DNA of 64,000 nt from ZC4RG30 sp963726085 (lineage in GTDB: Bacteria > Pseudomonadota > Gammaproteobacteria > Steroidobacterales > Steroidobacteraceae). Location: assembly GCA_963726085.1 (NCBI GenBank), contig CAVSAR010000005.1:62001-126000 (forward strand), written 5' to 3'. Of the stretch, positions 35,982-45,477 are shown piece by piece (the stretch's first letter is position 1; each line of letters begins with the position of its first letter). The position numbers and the translations under genes are program-made. The notes beneath the pieces were generated by a model. It searched no databases and had not been told where the DNA came from. It saw only the letters and a list, made by a program, of their open reading frames with translations.

Positions 35982-36353
35982 TCAAACAATCCGGCAGGGA
36001 ATCGGCGCGTGCTCGTCGAGATCAGCGGCACACAGCCGGTGGTAACCGTCAGCGATAATGACCTTGCCATGCACCGCGTCGCGTACCAGCAGCAGCGGTG
36101 CCAGGGCGGTCCCGCTTCTTACCTTCTTTATCTCCGCTCGCACCTGGGGCTCGGAAGTGCCCAACGTTGGCAACCCGGAGGCCCGTAGGATGTCCTTGGC
36201 CTGGAACGACGTGATCTTCGCCTCGCGCAATGCATCGATGAGCTTGCGTGCCTGCTTCGGCGGCATCAATAGCATCAGGTAGGACTGCGCCCCTTCATAG
36301 TCGCGTTTCTGCGGAGCCTTGAGCCAGCGAACGGCGTGAGATGTTTTTTTCAT
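35982..36353 (-). CDS. Small ParB/sulfiredoxin-like domain protein
   Basis: In this 123-residue protein the C-terminal half, LAPLLLVRDAVHGKVIIADG followed by YHRLCAADL, has the ParB N-terminal/sulfiredoxin-like pattern (D-G-x-H-R). The N-terminal half (KLIDALREAKITSFQAKDIL) looks helical. It lacks a ParB DNA-binding helix-turn-helix and is far too short to be a partition protein. The activity is unknown; some relatives are nucleases or CTP-binding switches. Confidence 0.65.
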   Translation of the reverse strand: MKKTSHAVRWLKAPQKRDYEGAQSYLMLLMPPKQARKLIDALREAKITSFQAKDILRASGLPTLGTSEPQVRAEIKKVRSGTALAPLLLVRDAVHGKVIIADGYHRLCAADLDEHAPIPCRIV

Positions 36354-36690
36354 GGTGCTCGAATGGCCCCAGCATGCACAGGCGCCAATATCCTCGATAG
36401 AGGAGCACCGCCTGTCAGCTTGTCAGATGTTCCTCGCAGCGTCCTTACCCGCCAGTCCCAGCAAATTGCGCCCTCTGCCCTACCGAGTACGGCGCGCAGT
36501 GGCCATCCCGGTCCACTGTCGCCAACTCCAGACATTTGTGATCACACTTCATGACCGTTGAGAATCGCCATGTGCGATGGAACGCTGCTGCGGTTATTTT
36601 CTCCTACGCCCGGATGCGTCCTTGGGTACTTCATCCGTGTGTGCGCAACCCCCAGCATTGCTTACGTGTCCCTCGCAGACACCGCAATAA
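36354..36690. other. Gene-free stretch
   Basis: I found no protein-like frame, strong hairpin or repeat in this stretch between divergent small genes. It presumably holds two promoters. Confidence 0.4.
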
Positions 36691-37002
36691 ATGAAGAAGC
36701 CTGAACTCAAACAAGCCGCCGCGACTCCTCACCCGTTCCATGCCGTGGAAATAGAGCCCATTGGCAAGGCCTGTCAGGCCGCCAAACTGTTGACTGGCAT
36801 CCGGTTTCTATCCAACGGCAAACCGCCCATCGTTCCGCTTGCCGATTGCGATCGCCGCGCCACCTGCCGGTGCCGGTATCGTCATCACGAGGATCGACGT
36901 TCTGACGCACGCCGCGGCAGCGATCAACCCTGGGCACCGACCATCCCCTGGTCCGGACCGACTGAACGGCGCAAGACCCGCGGACGGCGGGCAACGGACT
37001 GA
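36691..37002 (+). CDS. Conserved small protein with C-R-C-x-Y-R-H-H motif
   Basis: The 103-residue protein contains FHAVEIEPIGKACQAAKLL and a C-terminal CDRRATCRCRYRHHEDRRSD, ending in RRKTRGRRATD. Proteins with this Cys/His plus Arg-rich ending are common single genes in Xanthomonadales and beta-proteobacteria, with no known function. The clustered Cys and His could bind a metal. No ribosome binding site is obvious. Confidence 0.7.
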   Translation: MKKPELKQAAATPHPFHAVEIEPIGKACQAAKLLTGIRFLSNGKPPIVPLADCDRRATCRCRYRHHEDRRSDARRGSDQPWAPTIPWSGPTERRKTRGRRATD

Positions 37003-37092
37003 CTGCAAACCTGCAGCGCGTTGGTTCGGGCCCATTCGGCGAATCGTGCCAGCTCTATTCAGCTCGCGGCGTCCAATACGGCGTGCCAAAGC

Positions 37093-38118
37093 CTATGGCC
37101 ATATCGCCTGCAGCAGCTGCGCGAGGCGCGCTCCGGCCTTGACGATCTGCGCCTTCTGCAAACTCGCCCGCGTACCCGCATAGCCCGCTGGCTCGGTCAC
37201 CGGCCAGCTGCGCTGCTGGGTGCCGGGATGCAGCTCTGGTCCGTAGCTTAAGGCCGCGAATGCCTGATGGCTGACCACCACGGTCTCACTGGCCCACGCG
37301 ATGGGCCAGCCGGTCGGCGCACCGGGTGTCACCGGCACGGCCTGCGCCAGTTGCGCGCCCTGCGCACTAAACGCCGCGGCATCGAGCGAAGCGGGTACGC
37401 CGTCCCATTCGCTGTGCAGCTTGCGACTGCCATGCTTGATAAGGTTGCCGCCCTGGGTCTCGGAGTCCGGAATCAGCGCGCTCATATCCGGATCGACTTC
37501 ATGCCCGGTACTGCCCAGGTAGATCGCCCCAACATGCAGCGGCTGGTGCAGGTCGCCCACGAAATGCGCCAAGAGTCGCAGGGCCTCCTTCTTTGACTGG
37601 ATATGAATCGGCGCCGGCGACGCGTGTCCTTGCAGCACTGCGATGCAAGCGGCAATGGCGCTGACGATGTCATGGTCACTGGTACCCACCTCGGAGCGCG
37701 CATAGTGATCGCGCTCAATGGCCACATCGGCATAGTGGTACTGCTTGTGGCACACCTCCTGGTGCGCGGTGGGCATGCAGTCGGAAAGATTGCGCGTAAC
37801 GTAAGCCACCATCGCCTGCTTGCCAGATGTGGTCTGGAACGGCTGGCACTCGGAGTACTGCGGGTTCACGACGAAGCGATAGGGAGGCTTCTCGGTCACC
37901 CCCTTGACGCAGTCGGCCCACAACGCGGCCGTCTGCAGCGTCTCGGTGCCGAGAATGCTGTGCACCTGCGTGGCTGCATGCGTGCCGGCGATCAATGAAT
38001 CGGCTAGCGCGCCGACTGTCTGATGACCCTGTGGACCCCAGGCAAGTGCCGGGGTAGCGAGCAATATCGCCCACACCCCAATAAGGCGGAACTGCTGCTT
38101 CGCGGCACTGTCAGTCAT
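37093..38118 (-). CDS. Exported S1/P1-type nuclease
   Basis: Signal peptide cleavage before WGPQGHQTVGALA would expose the N-terminal Trp that, with the following His, ligates zinc in the S1/P1 family. Other ligand motifs are AALWADCV, HYADV, SDHDIV, LLAHFVGDLHQPLHVG and GNLIKHG. The enzyme cleaves single-stranded RNA and DNA at the 3'-O-P bond, presumably in the periplasm or outside. GGGGAGAG precedes ATG 38118, which overlaps the 3' end of rmuC by 8 bases, so translation is likely coupled. Mature length is near that of S1/P1 homologues. Confidence 0.93.
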   Translation of the reverse strand: MTDSAAKQQFRLIGVWAILLATPALAWGPQGHQTVGALADSLIAGTHAATQVHSILGTETLQTAALWADCVKGVTEKPPYRFVVNPQYSECQPFQTTSGKQAMVAYVTRNLSDCMPTAHQEVCHKQYHYADVAIERDHYARSEVGTSDHDIVSAIAACIAVLQGHASPAPIHIQSKKEALRLLAHFVGDLHQPLHVGAIYLGSTGHEVDPDMSALIPDSETQGGNLIKHGSRKLHSEWDGVPASLDAAAFSAQGAQLAQAVPVTPGAPTGWPIAWASETVVVSHQAFAALSYGPELHPGTQQRSWPVTEPAGYAGTRASLQKAQIVKAGARLAQLLQAIWP

Positions 38119-39553
38119 TTTCGCTCTCCCCACTACCCAGTAGCCCCGCCGGCATCACTTTCCCCTGCGCCGGACTCACACCCAGCTCCACCATCTTCTG
38201 CGCCAGGCCGATCGCATTGCCCTTGCCAGTCGAAAGCTGCCCCTTTGCCTTGTCAAACTGCTCCCCGGCTCTACCAATGGCCTCGCCGACTTCCACAAAC
38301 GTCTCCGCGAAGTTCGTCAGCTTCTCGTAGAGCTTACGACCAGCTTCGGCAATCTCATCGGCGGATTCCTTTCGTGTCTGCAGAGTCCAAATCCCTTCGA
38401 CAAGCTTGACCACGGCCATCAGCGTACTCGGGGTTACCAGGATGATCTTCTTCTGGAAGGCCTCCTTGTATAAGGACTCATCGACGGTGAGTGCCGTCAG
38501 CAGCGCGCCCTCCACAGGTACGAACAGGAGCACGAAGTCCACGGTCGACAGTTCGGGCGACCGGGAATAATCCTTGCCCGCCAGCCCCCTGACATGGGCA
38601 CGCAGGGACGACAGATGGTCTGCAAGCCATCCTTTGCGCGCCTCTTCATCCTGTTCGCCGCAGTATTGCGTCCAGGCTTTGTTGGAGACCTTGGAATCCA
38701 CTACCAGCTGGCGATTGCCCGGCAGAAAGATTACGGCGTCCGGCTGCAACCGCTCCCCGTCCACGCCGGTGACTGAATGCTGCAGCTTGTACTCTTTCCC
38801 TTCCCGCAGCCCCGAATCCTCCAGGATCTTCGCAAGGATGGTCTCGCCCCAGTCCCCGGTTGATTTGGAAGTAACGGTCAACGCGCTGGTCAGGCGTTTT
38901 GCCTCCAGCGACACTGCCTGATTCAGCGTGGTCAACTGAACGATCTGTTCCTTGAGCGAAACACGGTCCCTGGTTTCCGCCTCGTAGATGTGGTCGACGC
39001 GATCACGAAAAATGGCCAGCTGCTCTTTGAAAGGCGCGACCACCGAATTCACTTCGTTCCTGTTAGTTTCGGTGAATACTTTTCCCCGTTCTTCCATAAG
39101 CTGCGCGGCTGTCGCCAGCACCTTCTGGCCAAACATTGCCGTCTGTTCCTCAATCCACCCCTTCTGATCACTCAGTCGCTCGCGCAGTCCATCCCGTTCC
39201 GTAGTAATCGCCTGCTTGTCGGCAGTCAATGAAAGTCGCTGCCGCTCCACCTCCGTCAGTGTTCGACGCAGCTCCTCGGCCTCGCGCAGCTGCTGATCCA
39301 AATTCTCGAGACGAGTGGCTAGACGACTGTTTTCGCCAACTAGAGACTGAGCCTGGTGGCGCAGCCCCGATAGAGCCTCACCCAGCGTGTCCTTGTCGGT
39401 CTCCAGGGACTCCAGTTGCGCTTTCGTCACCGCCAGGTCCATTCTTGCGGCGTCAAGATCCGCTTGCAGGGGATTTTTCCGCGTTAGCAGGTACAACACC
39501 CAAACGAACAGGGTTAGGGCAGCACCGGCCGCAACCCAGAGCGCTAGATTCAT
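38111..39553 (-). CDS. rmuC: DNA recombination protein RmuC
   Basis: The 480-residue protein has an N-terminal membrane helix (MNLALWVAAGAALTLFVWVL), then a long coiled coil (about 25-160), then the RmuC nuclease-like domain: GDWGETILAKILEDSGLREG, DAVIFLPGNRQLVVDSKVS and DFVLLFVPVEGALL. RmuC limits rearrangements at inverted repeats and is implicated in defence against foreign DNA. The start at 39553 puts the helix at the N-terminus; an in-frame start 75 bases upstream would add an unconserved stretch. It is followed directly by the S1/P1 nuclease gene. Confidence 0.95.
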   Translation of the reverse strand: MNLALWVAAGAALTLFVWVLYLLTRKNPLQADLDAARMDLAVTKAQLESLETDKDTLGEALSGLRHQAQSLVGENSRLATRLENLDQQLREAEELRRTLTEVERQRLSLTADKQAITTERDGLRERLSDQKGWIEEQTAMFGQKVLATAAQLMEERGKVFTETNRNEVNSVVAPFKEQLAIFRDRVDHIYEAETRDRVSLKEQIVQLTTLNQAVSLEAKRLTSALTVTSKSTGDWGETILAKILEDSGLREGKEYKLQHSVTGVDGERLQPDAVIFLPGNRQLVVDSKVSNKAWTQYCGEQDEEARKGWLADHLSSLRAHVRGLAGKDYSRSPELSTVDFVLLFVPVEGALLTALTVDESLYKEAFQKKIILVTPSTLMAVVKLVEGIWTLQTRKESADEIAEAGRKLYEKLTNFAETFVEVGEAIGRAGEQFDKAKGQLSTGKGNAIGLAQKMVELGVSPAQGKVMPAGLLGSGESEND

Positions 39554-39790
39554 GATTTGAAGACCAAGTGACTTTTCTTTCGGGAGCCCGAGCACTCCCT
39601 TTATAGCAGGACCCACCCCTCCCGGCACCCGCTACAAGAGCAAACGCTCCATGAACGTTTAGCCTCCCGGCAACACACGCCAACCGAGGTGTATTCACCC
39701 CGCCGGCGCTGCACTTGTAGTCCCGCAGAATTCACGTTGCGCCCGATGGCGCCCACGAACTATCGTCCGTCCTCAACCGCAGGAGGCGAA

Positions 39791-40784
39791 ATGGACACAC
39801 GCAGACTCGGGAACCTGGAAGTCTCCGCCCTGGGCTATGGCTGCATGGGCCTGTCCTCGGGATATGGGGATCCGCTCCCCATTCCAGAGGCCATCCGCCT
39901 GATCCGCGCCGCGTTCGAGCGCGGGGTGACGTTCTTCGACACCGCCGAAGTCTATGGGCCATTTACCAACGAGTTGCTGCTGGGTGAAGCCGTCGAGCCG
40001 TTCCGGGACCAAGTCATCATTGCCTCGAAGTTCGGCTTCGACATCGACCCGGTAACGGGGGCACGCACCGGCAAGCTCAACAGCCGCCCGGACCACATCC
40101 GACAGGTCGTCGAAGCCTCCCTGAAGAGATTGCGAACCGACCATATCGATTTGCTGTATCAGCACCGGGTCGATCCCGACGTGCCGATGGAAGACGTGGC
40201 CGGGGCGGTCAAGGCGCTCATTGAGGCGGGAAAGGTCAGACACTTCGGCCTTTCCGAGGCCAGCATTGCCTCGTTGCGCCGCGCCCACGCTGTTCAGCCC
40301 GTCACGGCCCTGCAGAACGAGTACTCGCTATGGACCCGCGACGTAGAGACAAACGGCGTGCTCGCGACCTGCGAGGAGTTGGGCATCGGGTTCGTGGCAT
40401 TCACGCCGCTGGGCGCTGGATTCCTGACCGGCAAGATCGACGCGAATACGAGCACTGGCGTCCAACGACTTTCGCTCGATCTCCCCGCGTTTCACGATCG
40501 CCGCGCGCACTGCAAACCTGGCCTTGGTCGAATTGCTAAAGGAAATCGCCACTCGATCCCATGCAACTCCCGCGCAGATTGCACTGGCCTGGTTGTTGGC
40601 GCAGAAGCCCTGGATCGTGCCCATTCCCGGCACCACGAAACGCCATCGCCTCGAAGAGAACCTGGGCGCCGCCAATGTCCAATTGACGCCTGGCGACGTT
40701 GCGTCCCTCGAAGAGGCAGCTTCACACATCCGCATTGAAGGCGCGCGTATGCCGGAGTTTGTCCTGGCGCTGACGAACCGCTGA
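39791..40784 (+). pseudogene. Aldo/keto reductase, single-base frameshift
   Basis: AGGAGG precedes ATG 39791. The protein starts MDTRRLGNLEVSALGYGCMG and keeps the catalytic set: Asp and Tyr in FFDTAEVYGP, Lys in IIASKFGF, His in DLLYQHRVD. Near 40455 one extra base shifts the frame. The correct continuation is NDFRSISPRFTIAAR, then LALAWLLAQ-type helix and PIPGTTKRHRLEENLGA (cofactor-binding). The corrected length is about 330 residues, normal for the family. Enzymes like this reduce aldehydes and ketones with NADPH. Confidence 0.9.
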
Positions 40785-40948
40785 GAACGGTGGCGGGGAA
40801 GATGCTGCGCCGAGAAAGTTTGGATGGAATGCGCAGATGTTCCCTGCCCGTCACCGCAGAACGGCTTTTAATAGGATCCCGGCTCCGGTCGCCACTACAG
40901 CGCCGGTAAACCTTGATGCGTCTGCGCCCCACGGCGCAGACGATTGGA

Positions 40949-41557
40949 CTACTTCACCGGCGCCATCAGGTGCTGGTAGGCGGTTCCCGCCCACATCACG
41001 TACGGCCGCGAAGTGTCGGGATTGGGTCCCTTGGGGTACGCGCTGTAGAAGGCAGCGTCGGCTCCCACAATCATGATGTGCGGTCCGGTCTTGATCCAGC
41101 GCCCATCGACGGGCTTGGTGGCGAACGGATCGGTGTTGCTGGCGTCCGTGCCGCCGGCGAGCATGTATATCAGCCCCACCTGTCCGGCAGCTGGGGGTGA
41201 GTGCTTCATGTACGCCGTGACCCAGGCATCGGCCGGCTTGTCCCAGCACATCTGGTCCGGGCCCGGCGTGGCAGGATCGTCCGGCATGCAGGTATAACCG
41301 TTGGTGCCTTTGCGCAGTGTGCGCATGCTTCCGTCGGGGTTGGGCGCGACAATCGTCGCGCCCGAAGCCAGGGCCTTTGGAGCGGCCGATTCGGCGCTCG
41401 CGATGAGCTGTGCGTCGGTCAGCTGCGCAGGGGCGTGATGCATGGCGGCCATGTCGGGGCTCGTATCACCCTTCGCGGGCTCCTCGGCGGCGCCGACAGC
41501 GCCGCAGCCGAACACGGCCATTACGCAAACCAGTCGGAATGCTTTCAGGTCTTTCAT
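40949..41557 (-). CDS. Exported conserved hypothetical protein
   Basis: The 202-residue protein has a signal peptide, with a possible lipobox at AVFGC. It then shows SGATIVAPNPDGSMRTLRKG, YTCMPDDP, PDQMCWDKPADAWVTAYM, GLIYMLAGGTDASNTDPFA and GPHIMIVGADAAF. The paired Cys and Asp-rich pattern looks like a conserved secreted family of unknown function. AGGTGGATC precedes the ATG. Confidence 0.75.
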   Translation of the reverse strand: MKDLKAFRLVCVMAVFGCGAVGAAEEPAKGDTSPDMAAMHHAPAQLTDAQLIASAESAAPKALASGATIVAPNPDGSMRTLRKGTNGYTCMPDDPATPGPDQMCWDKPADAWVTAYMKHSPPAAGQVGLIYMLAGGTDASNTDPFATKPVDGRWIKTGPHIMIVGADAAFYSAYPKGPNPDTSRPYVMWAGTAYQHLMAPVK

Positions 41558-41754
41558 GATGATCCACCTGTTTAAGTTTTCCAGATTTTAGGGGATGCAA
41601 ACCCTGCCAATCAGACGCCTACCTGGGTAGCCATGCAAGTAGCGTCGAGCCGACACGCGGAAGTGCCTGGATCGCGCAGTGCCCAGGCCGGCAGACTTGC
41701 ACCGGGCGGCGTCGGTCAGTAATCCGGTCCCCGACTTCGCGCAGAATACAGACC

Positions 41755-42408
41755 ATGCCCTCCCTCCCTGCCTTCCTCCGCCTGCTCAAGTCAGCCACCG
41801 GCCCCAATGTCTTCAATCCCTGGCGCGACCACGACCCGGACACCGACATCCACCCCGACGCCCCGAGGCAAAGACTCCAGCGGCTGCAGGACCATCTGCA
41901 CGCCGGCGCCAAATACCTGTTGATAGGTGAGGCTGCCGGCTATCAGGGCTGCAAGGTCACCGGGATTCCGTTCACCAGTGAACGCCTGGTCCTGGAAGGG
42001 GTGGTTCCCAGAGTCAACTCGAAGGCACTACGGCTGACTTCGCGGACAAGACCCTGGAGTGAGCCTTCCGCAACCGTCGTCTGGGGAATCCTGCACGAAC
42101 TAGGAATAGCGGGCGACACCGTCCTCTGGAATGCATTTCCCTGGCACCCGCACAAACCAGGCAACCTGCACAGTAACCGCACCCCAGGCACTGCGGAACG
42201 CAACGCCGGACGACCGATCCTCAGCGCACTTCTAGGGCTTTATCCCCAAGCTCATGTCTTTGCTGTCGGCCGGAACGCCGAAACCGCCCTCATCGCCGTT
42301 GGCCAGTCAGCGAGACCCCTGCGCCACCCTTCCATGGGTGGGGCAAGCCTGTTTCGCAACCAATTGGCTGCGCAGATGAGGAAGGTCAATCCGAATCAAA
42401 CAGGCTGA
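41755..42408 (+). CDS. Uracil-DNA glycosylase superfamily protein
   Basis: The 217-residue protein contains LLIGEAAGYQGCKVTGIPFT (motif A position, with G-E-A in place of the usual G-(Q/E)-(D/A)P), VLWNAFPWHPHKPG (the N-A/P segment) and RHPSMGGA (motif B, H-P-S). These place it in the UDG superfamily, in a small family distinct from classical Ung. It may excise uracil or related lesions. Activity is inferred from fold motifs only. Confidence 0.8.
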   Translation: MPSLPAFLRLLKSATGPNVFNPWRDHDPDTDIHPDAPRQRLQRLQDHLHAGAKYLLIGEAAGYQGCKVTGIPFTSERLVLEGVVPRVNSKALRLTSRTRPWSEPSATVVWGILHELGIAGDTVLWNAFPWHPHKPGNLHSNRTPGTAERNAGRPILSALLGLYPQAHVFAVGRNAETALIAVGQSARPLRHPSMGGASLFRNQLAAQMRKVNPNQTG

Positions 42409-42498
42409 CGGCAGCCTCCCGGTCCTCACGCCACGCTGCAAGTGCATTGCGCCATCCGTCCCTGGACGACACCGGCCGTCTTCAGTGAGTTCCGACCG

Positions 42499-42948
42499 CT
42501 ACTGCCGGTCCTCATGCTTGTCTTTTTTCTCATGATCATTCTTGTGGTTTTCATGATCCTCGTGCCGGTCGTGTCCCTCCTGACGATCACTTTCCGCGTA
42601 GGAACGGGCTTTTGACTCCTGGTAGTGCGGGACATAGACGTTGCGATACCAGTCATCGTTCACGAAATACACCGGTCGGGTGCAGGCATTGTAGCGATCA
42701 CAATACTTGTTCCAGTTCTTGGCGTGCCCCGGGGGCACACGCAAATAAACCGGAGCGAGGTTGGGATACCGGTGTTCCACAACCACAGGCTGGCTGTAGA
42801 TCACTGGCGGCCTGCCGATGTTGCCAAGCTGCAGCTGCCCGTAGAACCCGGGCTCTCCCACCGACACGGAGATCCCCAAGTCGGTGGCCCATGCGGATCC
42901 GACGCCGAGTGCGCCGATCAGCGCCAATCCAGACAATAACTTCGACAT
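42499..42948 (-). CDS. Exported protein with charged His/Asp/Glu/Lys-rich tail, copy 1
   Basis: The 149-residue protein has a signal peptide (MSKLLSGLALIGALGVGSAW). The conserved core reads VSVGEPGFYGQLQLGNIGRP, then VPPGHAKNWNKYCDRYNACT and RPVYFVNDDWYRNVYVP. The tail after about residue 115 is made of H, D, E, K, R and N, possibly metal-binding or disordered. The core matches short proteobacterial periplasmic proteins of unknown role. It is a tandem paralogue of 43461-43913; the core is well conserved and the tails diverge. Confidence 0.8.
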   Translation of the reverse strand: MSKLLSGLALIGALGVGSAWATDLGISVSVGEPGFYGQLQLGNIGRPPVIYSQPVVVEHRYPNLAPVYLRVPPGHAKNWNKYCDRYNACTRPVYFVNDDWYRNVYVPHYQESKARSYAESDRQEGHDRHEDHENHKNDHEKKDKHEDRQ

Positions 42949-43111
42949 GCTTCTTCCCCTCGTTGCAATGGCAAGGCGGCCGTGCCCTTCGGACCAGCGT
43001 GACCGTCGCCTTGGGGGATATTCTTGGCCTCTGCCAGCCGCGTTTCAGTGATGCACTGCCGTTAAATGGTATGAGCCGGGGCCGTCAGGCAGGAGCTTCG
43101 GAAGCAAGATG

Positions 43112-43131
43112 CTGTCGCGCCTGGGCGACAG
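43112..43131 (-). promoter_or_regulatory. Conserved hairpin upstream of copy 1
   Basis: CTGTCGC-gcctgg-GCGACAG lies about 165 bases upstream of the copy 1 start. The same stem with a different loop occurs before copy 2. Stem conservation with loop change suggests a structure under selection, such as a terminator of upstream transcription or a leader element. Confidence 0.5.
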
Positions 43132-43460
43132 GCGCTCCGGGGTGCAGCGGACGGCAAGACTGAAACCACTTTTGTCACGTGGGGCGGAACGTTCGCGCAC
43201 CTAGCGGCCATCGCAGTACCCAAGGCGCCTACTGGTCTGCTACTGGGTGGCGTATTCGCACTTCTTGTCCTGGGCCGACGCCTGAGTCCGTCATCAGCGA
43301 CTGCTCATCGCTGAGCCGCGGAGGCCAGCCCGACTTTTTGTACCCTCTCGAAAGTCGGAAAAAAGCACGTTCTGCGATTTAGGCGATAGCCAACCCGCCG
43401 CGGCTGCGCCATCCGTCCTTGGACGACGACAGCCCTCTTCTTTATGCGGCCCAGATAGGG

Positions 43461-43913
43461 TTAGTGCCGGTCCTCATTGTAGTTTTGATGCTCGTGATCA
43501 TGATCGTTATTACGAACGTCATGGTCGTCATGCCGCGCGTGTTCACCATGGTCATTCCCCGCGTAGGGGTGGACGTTCGACTGGTGATATTGAGGAACAT
43601 AGACGTTGCGATACCAGTCATCCTTCACGAAATACACCGGTCGGGTGCAGGCATTGTATCGATCACAATACTTGCGCCAGTTCTTGGCTTGCCCGGGCGG
43701 CACGCGCAGGTACACGGGGGACAGGTTGTGATAGCGATGTTCGACGATCACTGGCTGACTGTAGATCACCGGCGGCCGACCCACGTTGCCAAGCTCCAGC
43801 TGCCCGTAGAACCCGGGCTCTCCCACCGAAACCCCGACTCCTACGTCAGCGGCCAACACAGATCCGACGCCAAGAGCGCCAATCAGCGCCAATCCAGACA
43901 ACAATTTGTGCAT
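43461..43913 (-). CDS. Exported protein with His/Asp/Asn-rich tail, copy 2
   Basis: The 150-residue protein has a signal peptide (MHKLLSGLALIGALGVGSVL) and nearly the same core as copy 1 (VSVGEPGFYGQLELGNVGRP, KYCDRYNACTRPVYFV, DDWYRNVYVP). Its tail is richer in His and Asp (GEHARHDDHD, HDHEHQNYNEDRH). Metal binding by the tail is plausible and unproven. It is transcribed leftward like copy 1, with its own upstream region. Confidence 0.8.
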   Translation of the reverse strand: MHKLLSGLALIGALGVGSVLAADVGVGVSVGEPGFYGQLELGNVGRPPVIYSQPVIVEHRYHNLSPVYLRVPPGQAKNWRKYCDRYNACTRPVYFVKDDWYRNVYVPQYHQSNVHPYAGNDHGEHARHDDHDVRNNDHDHEHQNYNEDRH

Positions 43914-44084
43914 GTTTCTTCTCCTTTTTCAAGAATGGGACGGTCGCTGCGCCTATCGGAACAGCGGTATACCGTCACCTTGGAGACATTCTTGGCGTCC
44001 GCCGGCCTCGTGTCAGTGAAGCTCTGCCCCTACGCGGTGTAAGTCGGGGCCGTCAGATGGGGGACTACAACCCAGAAACAACAC

Positions 44085-44106
44085 GCTGTCGCGTACGGGC
44101 GACAGC
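44085..44106 (-). promoter_or_regulatory. Conserved hairpin upstream of copy 2
   Basis: GCTGTCGC-gtacgg-GCGACAGC forms an 8-bp stem about 170 bases upstream of the copy 2 start, equivalent to 43112-43131. Confidence 0.5.
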
Positions 44107-44220
44107 TGCTCCCGTATTTCCCTACTGTCCGTCTACCGCCCACCTTCATCCTCCTCGGCAAAGATTGCACTGGGCAGAGGCAAGAGTATTGTGACGCGGA
44201 GCAAAGCGAGGGAGTCGCAC

Positions 44221-44991
44221 GTGCAAAGAAGAACAGATTTGGGACAGCCGATCGAGTCCCGCATATACAGGATGCCAACCATCGCGACCTGGAAGGATCT
44301 GCTCCTCCCGGAACCGACGATCCGGCAACTCCAGGATATCGCCAGCCTAGTACTGCAACAATCACGCGGCCCGGATGCGGGCGATGCGCAGCGCGGCACG
44401 GGTGTGCTGTTCTGCGGCCCTCCCGGCACCGGCAAAACCCTGGCCGCGCAGGTCATGGCCACTTCCCTGGAGCGCGAGATGTGGCGCATCGACCTGGCCG
44501 CCGTAGAAAGCCAGTACATTGGTGAAACGCAGAAATGTCTTGACCAGATTTTCGCAGCGGCCAACAACACCGGAGCCGTCTTGCTGTTCGACGATGCCGG
44601 CGCACTGTTTAATAAGCGTTCCGGTCCCACCCACGACTGCGCCAACGTCGTGATCAATTATCTGCTGCAGTGGATTGAATCCTATCCAGGACTGGCCATC
44701 CTGACCTGCAACGGCGTGCAGCACATCGATCACGCGCTCCTGCAGCGCACTTGTGCCCTGGTGTCGTTTCCGCATCCCGGCGCCGCGCAACGCGAAACGC
44801 TATGGCGACGCAACCTGCCCGGGAACCTGTCGGACGGGGAATATAGACAGCTTGCAGCACTGACGCTCAGTGGCGGGGACATTCGGGACATTGCCCAGCG
44901 CGTACGGTTCAAGGCAGAAACACAGGGCATACCCGTGACCCTGTGGCAGGTACTGGAGATTTCCCAGATACAAATGCACAAGACCGGCTAG
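44221..44991 (+). CDS. AAA ATPase with altered Walker B
   Basis: About 256 residues. Walker A is GPPGTGKT (66-73). Walker B reads LLFDDAGALF where close AAA relatives have L-L-F-D-E-A-D-A-L-F, so the catalytic Glu is replaced by Asp and the next acidic residue by Gly. Downstream are VVINYLLQWIESYPGLAILT (sensor 1 neighbourhood) and LLQRTCALVSFPHPG (arginine-finger region, with one Arg lost). It matches stand-alone AAA proteins that remodel unknown partners; ATP hydrolysis may be slow. GAGGGAG lies 6 bases before GTG 44221, my choice; ATG 44272 is an alternative. Confidence 0.75.
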   Translation: MQRRTDLGQPIESRIYRMPTIATWKDLLLPEPTIRQLQDIASLVLQQSRGPDAGDAQRGTGVLFCGPPGTGKTLAAQVMATSLEREMWRIDLAAVESQYIGETQKCLDQIFAAANNTGAVLLFDDAGALFNKRSGPTHDCANVVINYLLQWIESYPGLAILTCNGVQHIDHALLQRTCALVSFPHPGAAQRETLWRRNLPGNLSDGEYRQLAALTLSGGDIRDIAQRVRFKAETQGIPVTLWQVLEISQIQMHKTG

Positions 44992-44994
44992 CGA

Positions 44995-45402
44995 TCAACG
45001 CGCCGAGACGCTGGCCCCTGCCTTGGCCTGGACTGTATTCCTGATCCATTCCACCATGACAGGAAGCGCATCGGCCTCGCTCAGATTGTGGGCCGCTTCT
45101 GGAAACATCCGGTACTCGAACGGCTTGCCGCTGGCGGTCAATGCTTGCAGGCGCTCGATGGATAACCCGGTTGGAATACTGACATCGCTACCACCGTACA
45201 ACCATAGCCCTGGGATGAATAGTTTCTGCAACGACGCGCGCGGGTCGGTGTCGGTCATCGCAAAGCGATCCGGATCGGATCTGACGTGCTCGCGCGCCTG
45301 GGCTTCGCTGCGGTGGTCCCAGAAGTCCGCCTTGCCCTCCGTGTAAAACTGACATCGAAGTTGCTCGAGCGTGGTGACCAGGGGGCCACAGGAACGCCGC
45401 AA
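44995..45402 (-). pseudogene. C-terminal part of an alpha/beta hydrolase
   Basis: The 135-residue frame has LFIPGLWLYGGSDVSIPTGL (acid-residue strand) and YRMFPEAAHNLSE (catalytic His), preceded by CQFYTEGKADFWDHRSEAQA. The nucleophile elbow and N-terminal half of the enzyme are absent; upstream DNA is unrelated and soon reaches the GGTACCC promoter-like element. It is a truncated remnant, 3 bases from the stop of the convergent AAA gene. Confidence 0.7.
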
Positions 45403-45477
45403 GCCCTTCGGGCCATCCCGGCGAAGCCCTAACGGTTAGGACCTGCAAGCCCCTGCCGCCCGGATATTGCAAGTTCT

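Larger units (their letters stand above)
42425..44115. repeat. Diverged tandem duplication of a gene with its flanks
   Basis: The region about 42425-43160 aligns with about 43400-44115: downstream flank (GCGCCATCCGTCC(C/T)TGGACGAC), coding region, and upstream flank including GGGGCCGTCAG and a conserved CTGTCGC/GCGACAG hairpin. Divergence is highest in the C-terminal tails, so the duplication is not recent. Confidence 0.8.
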
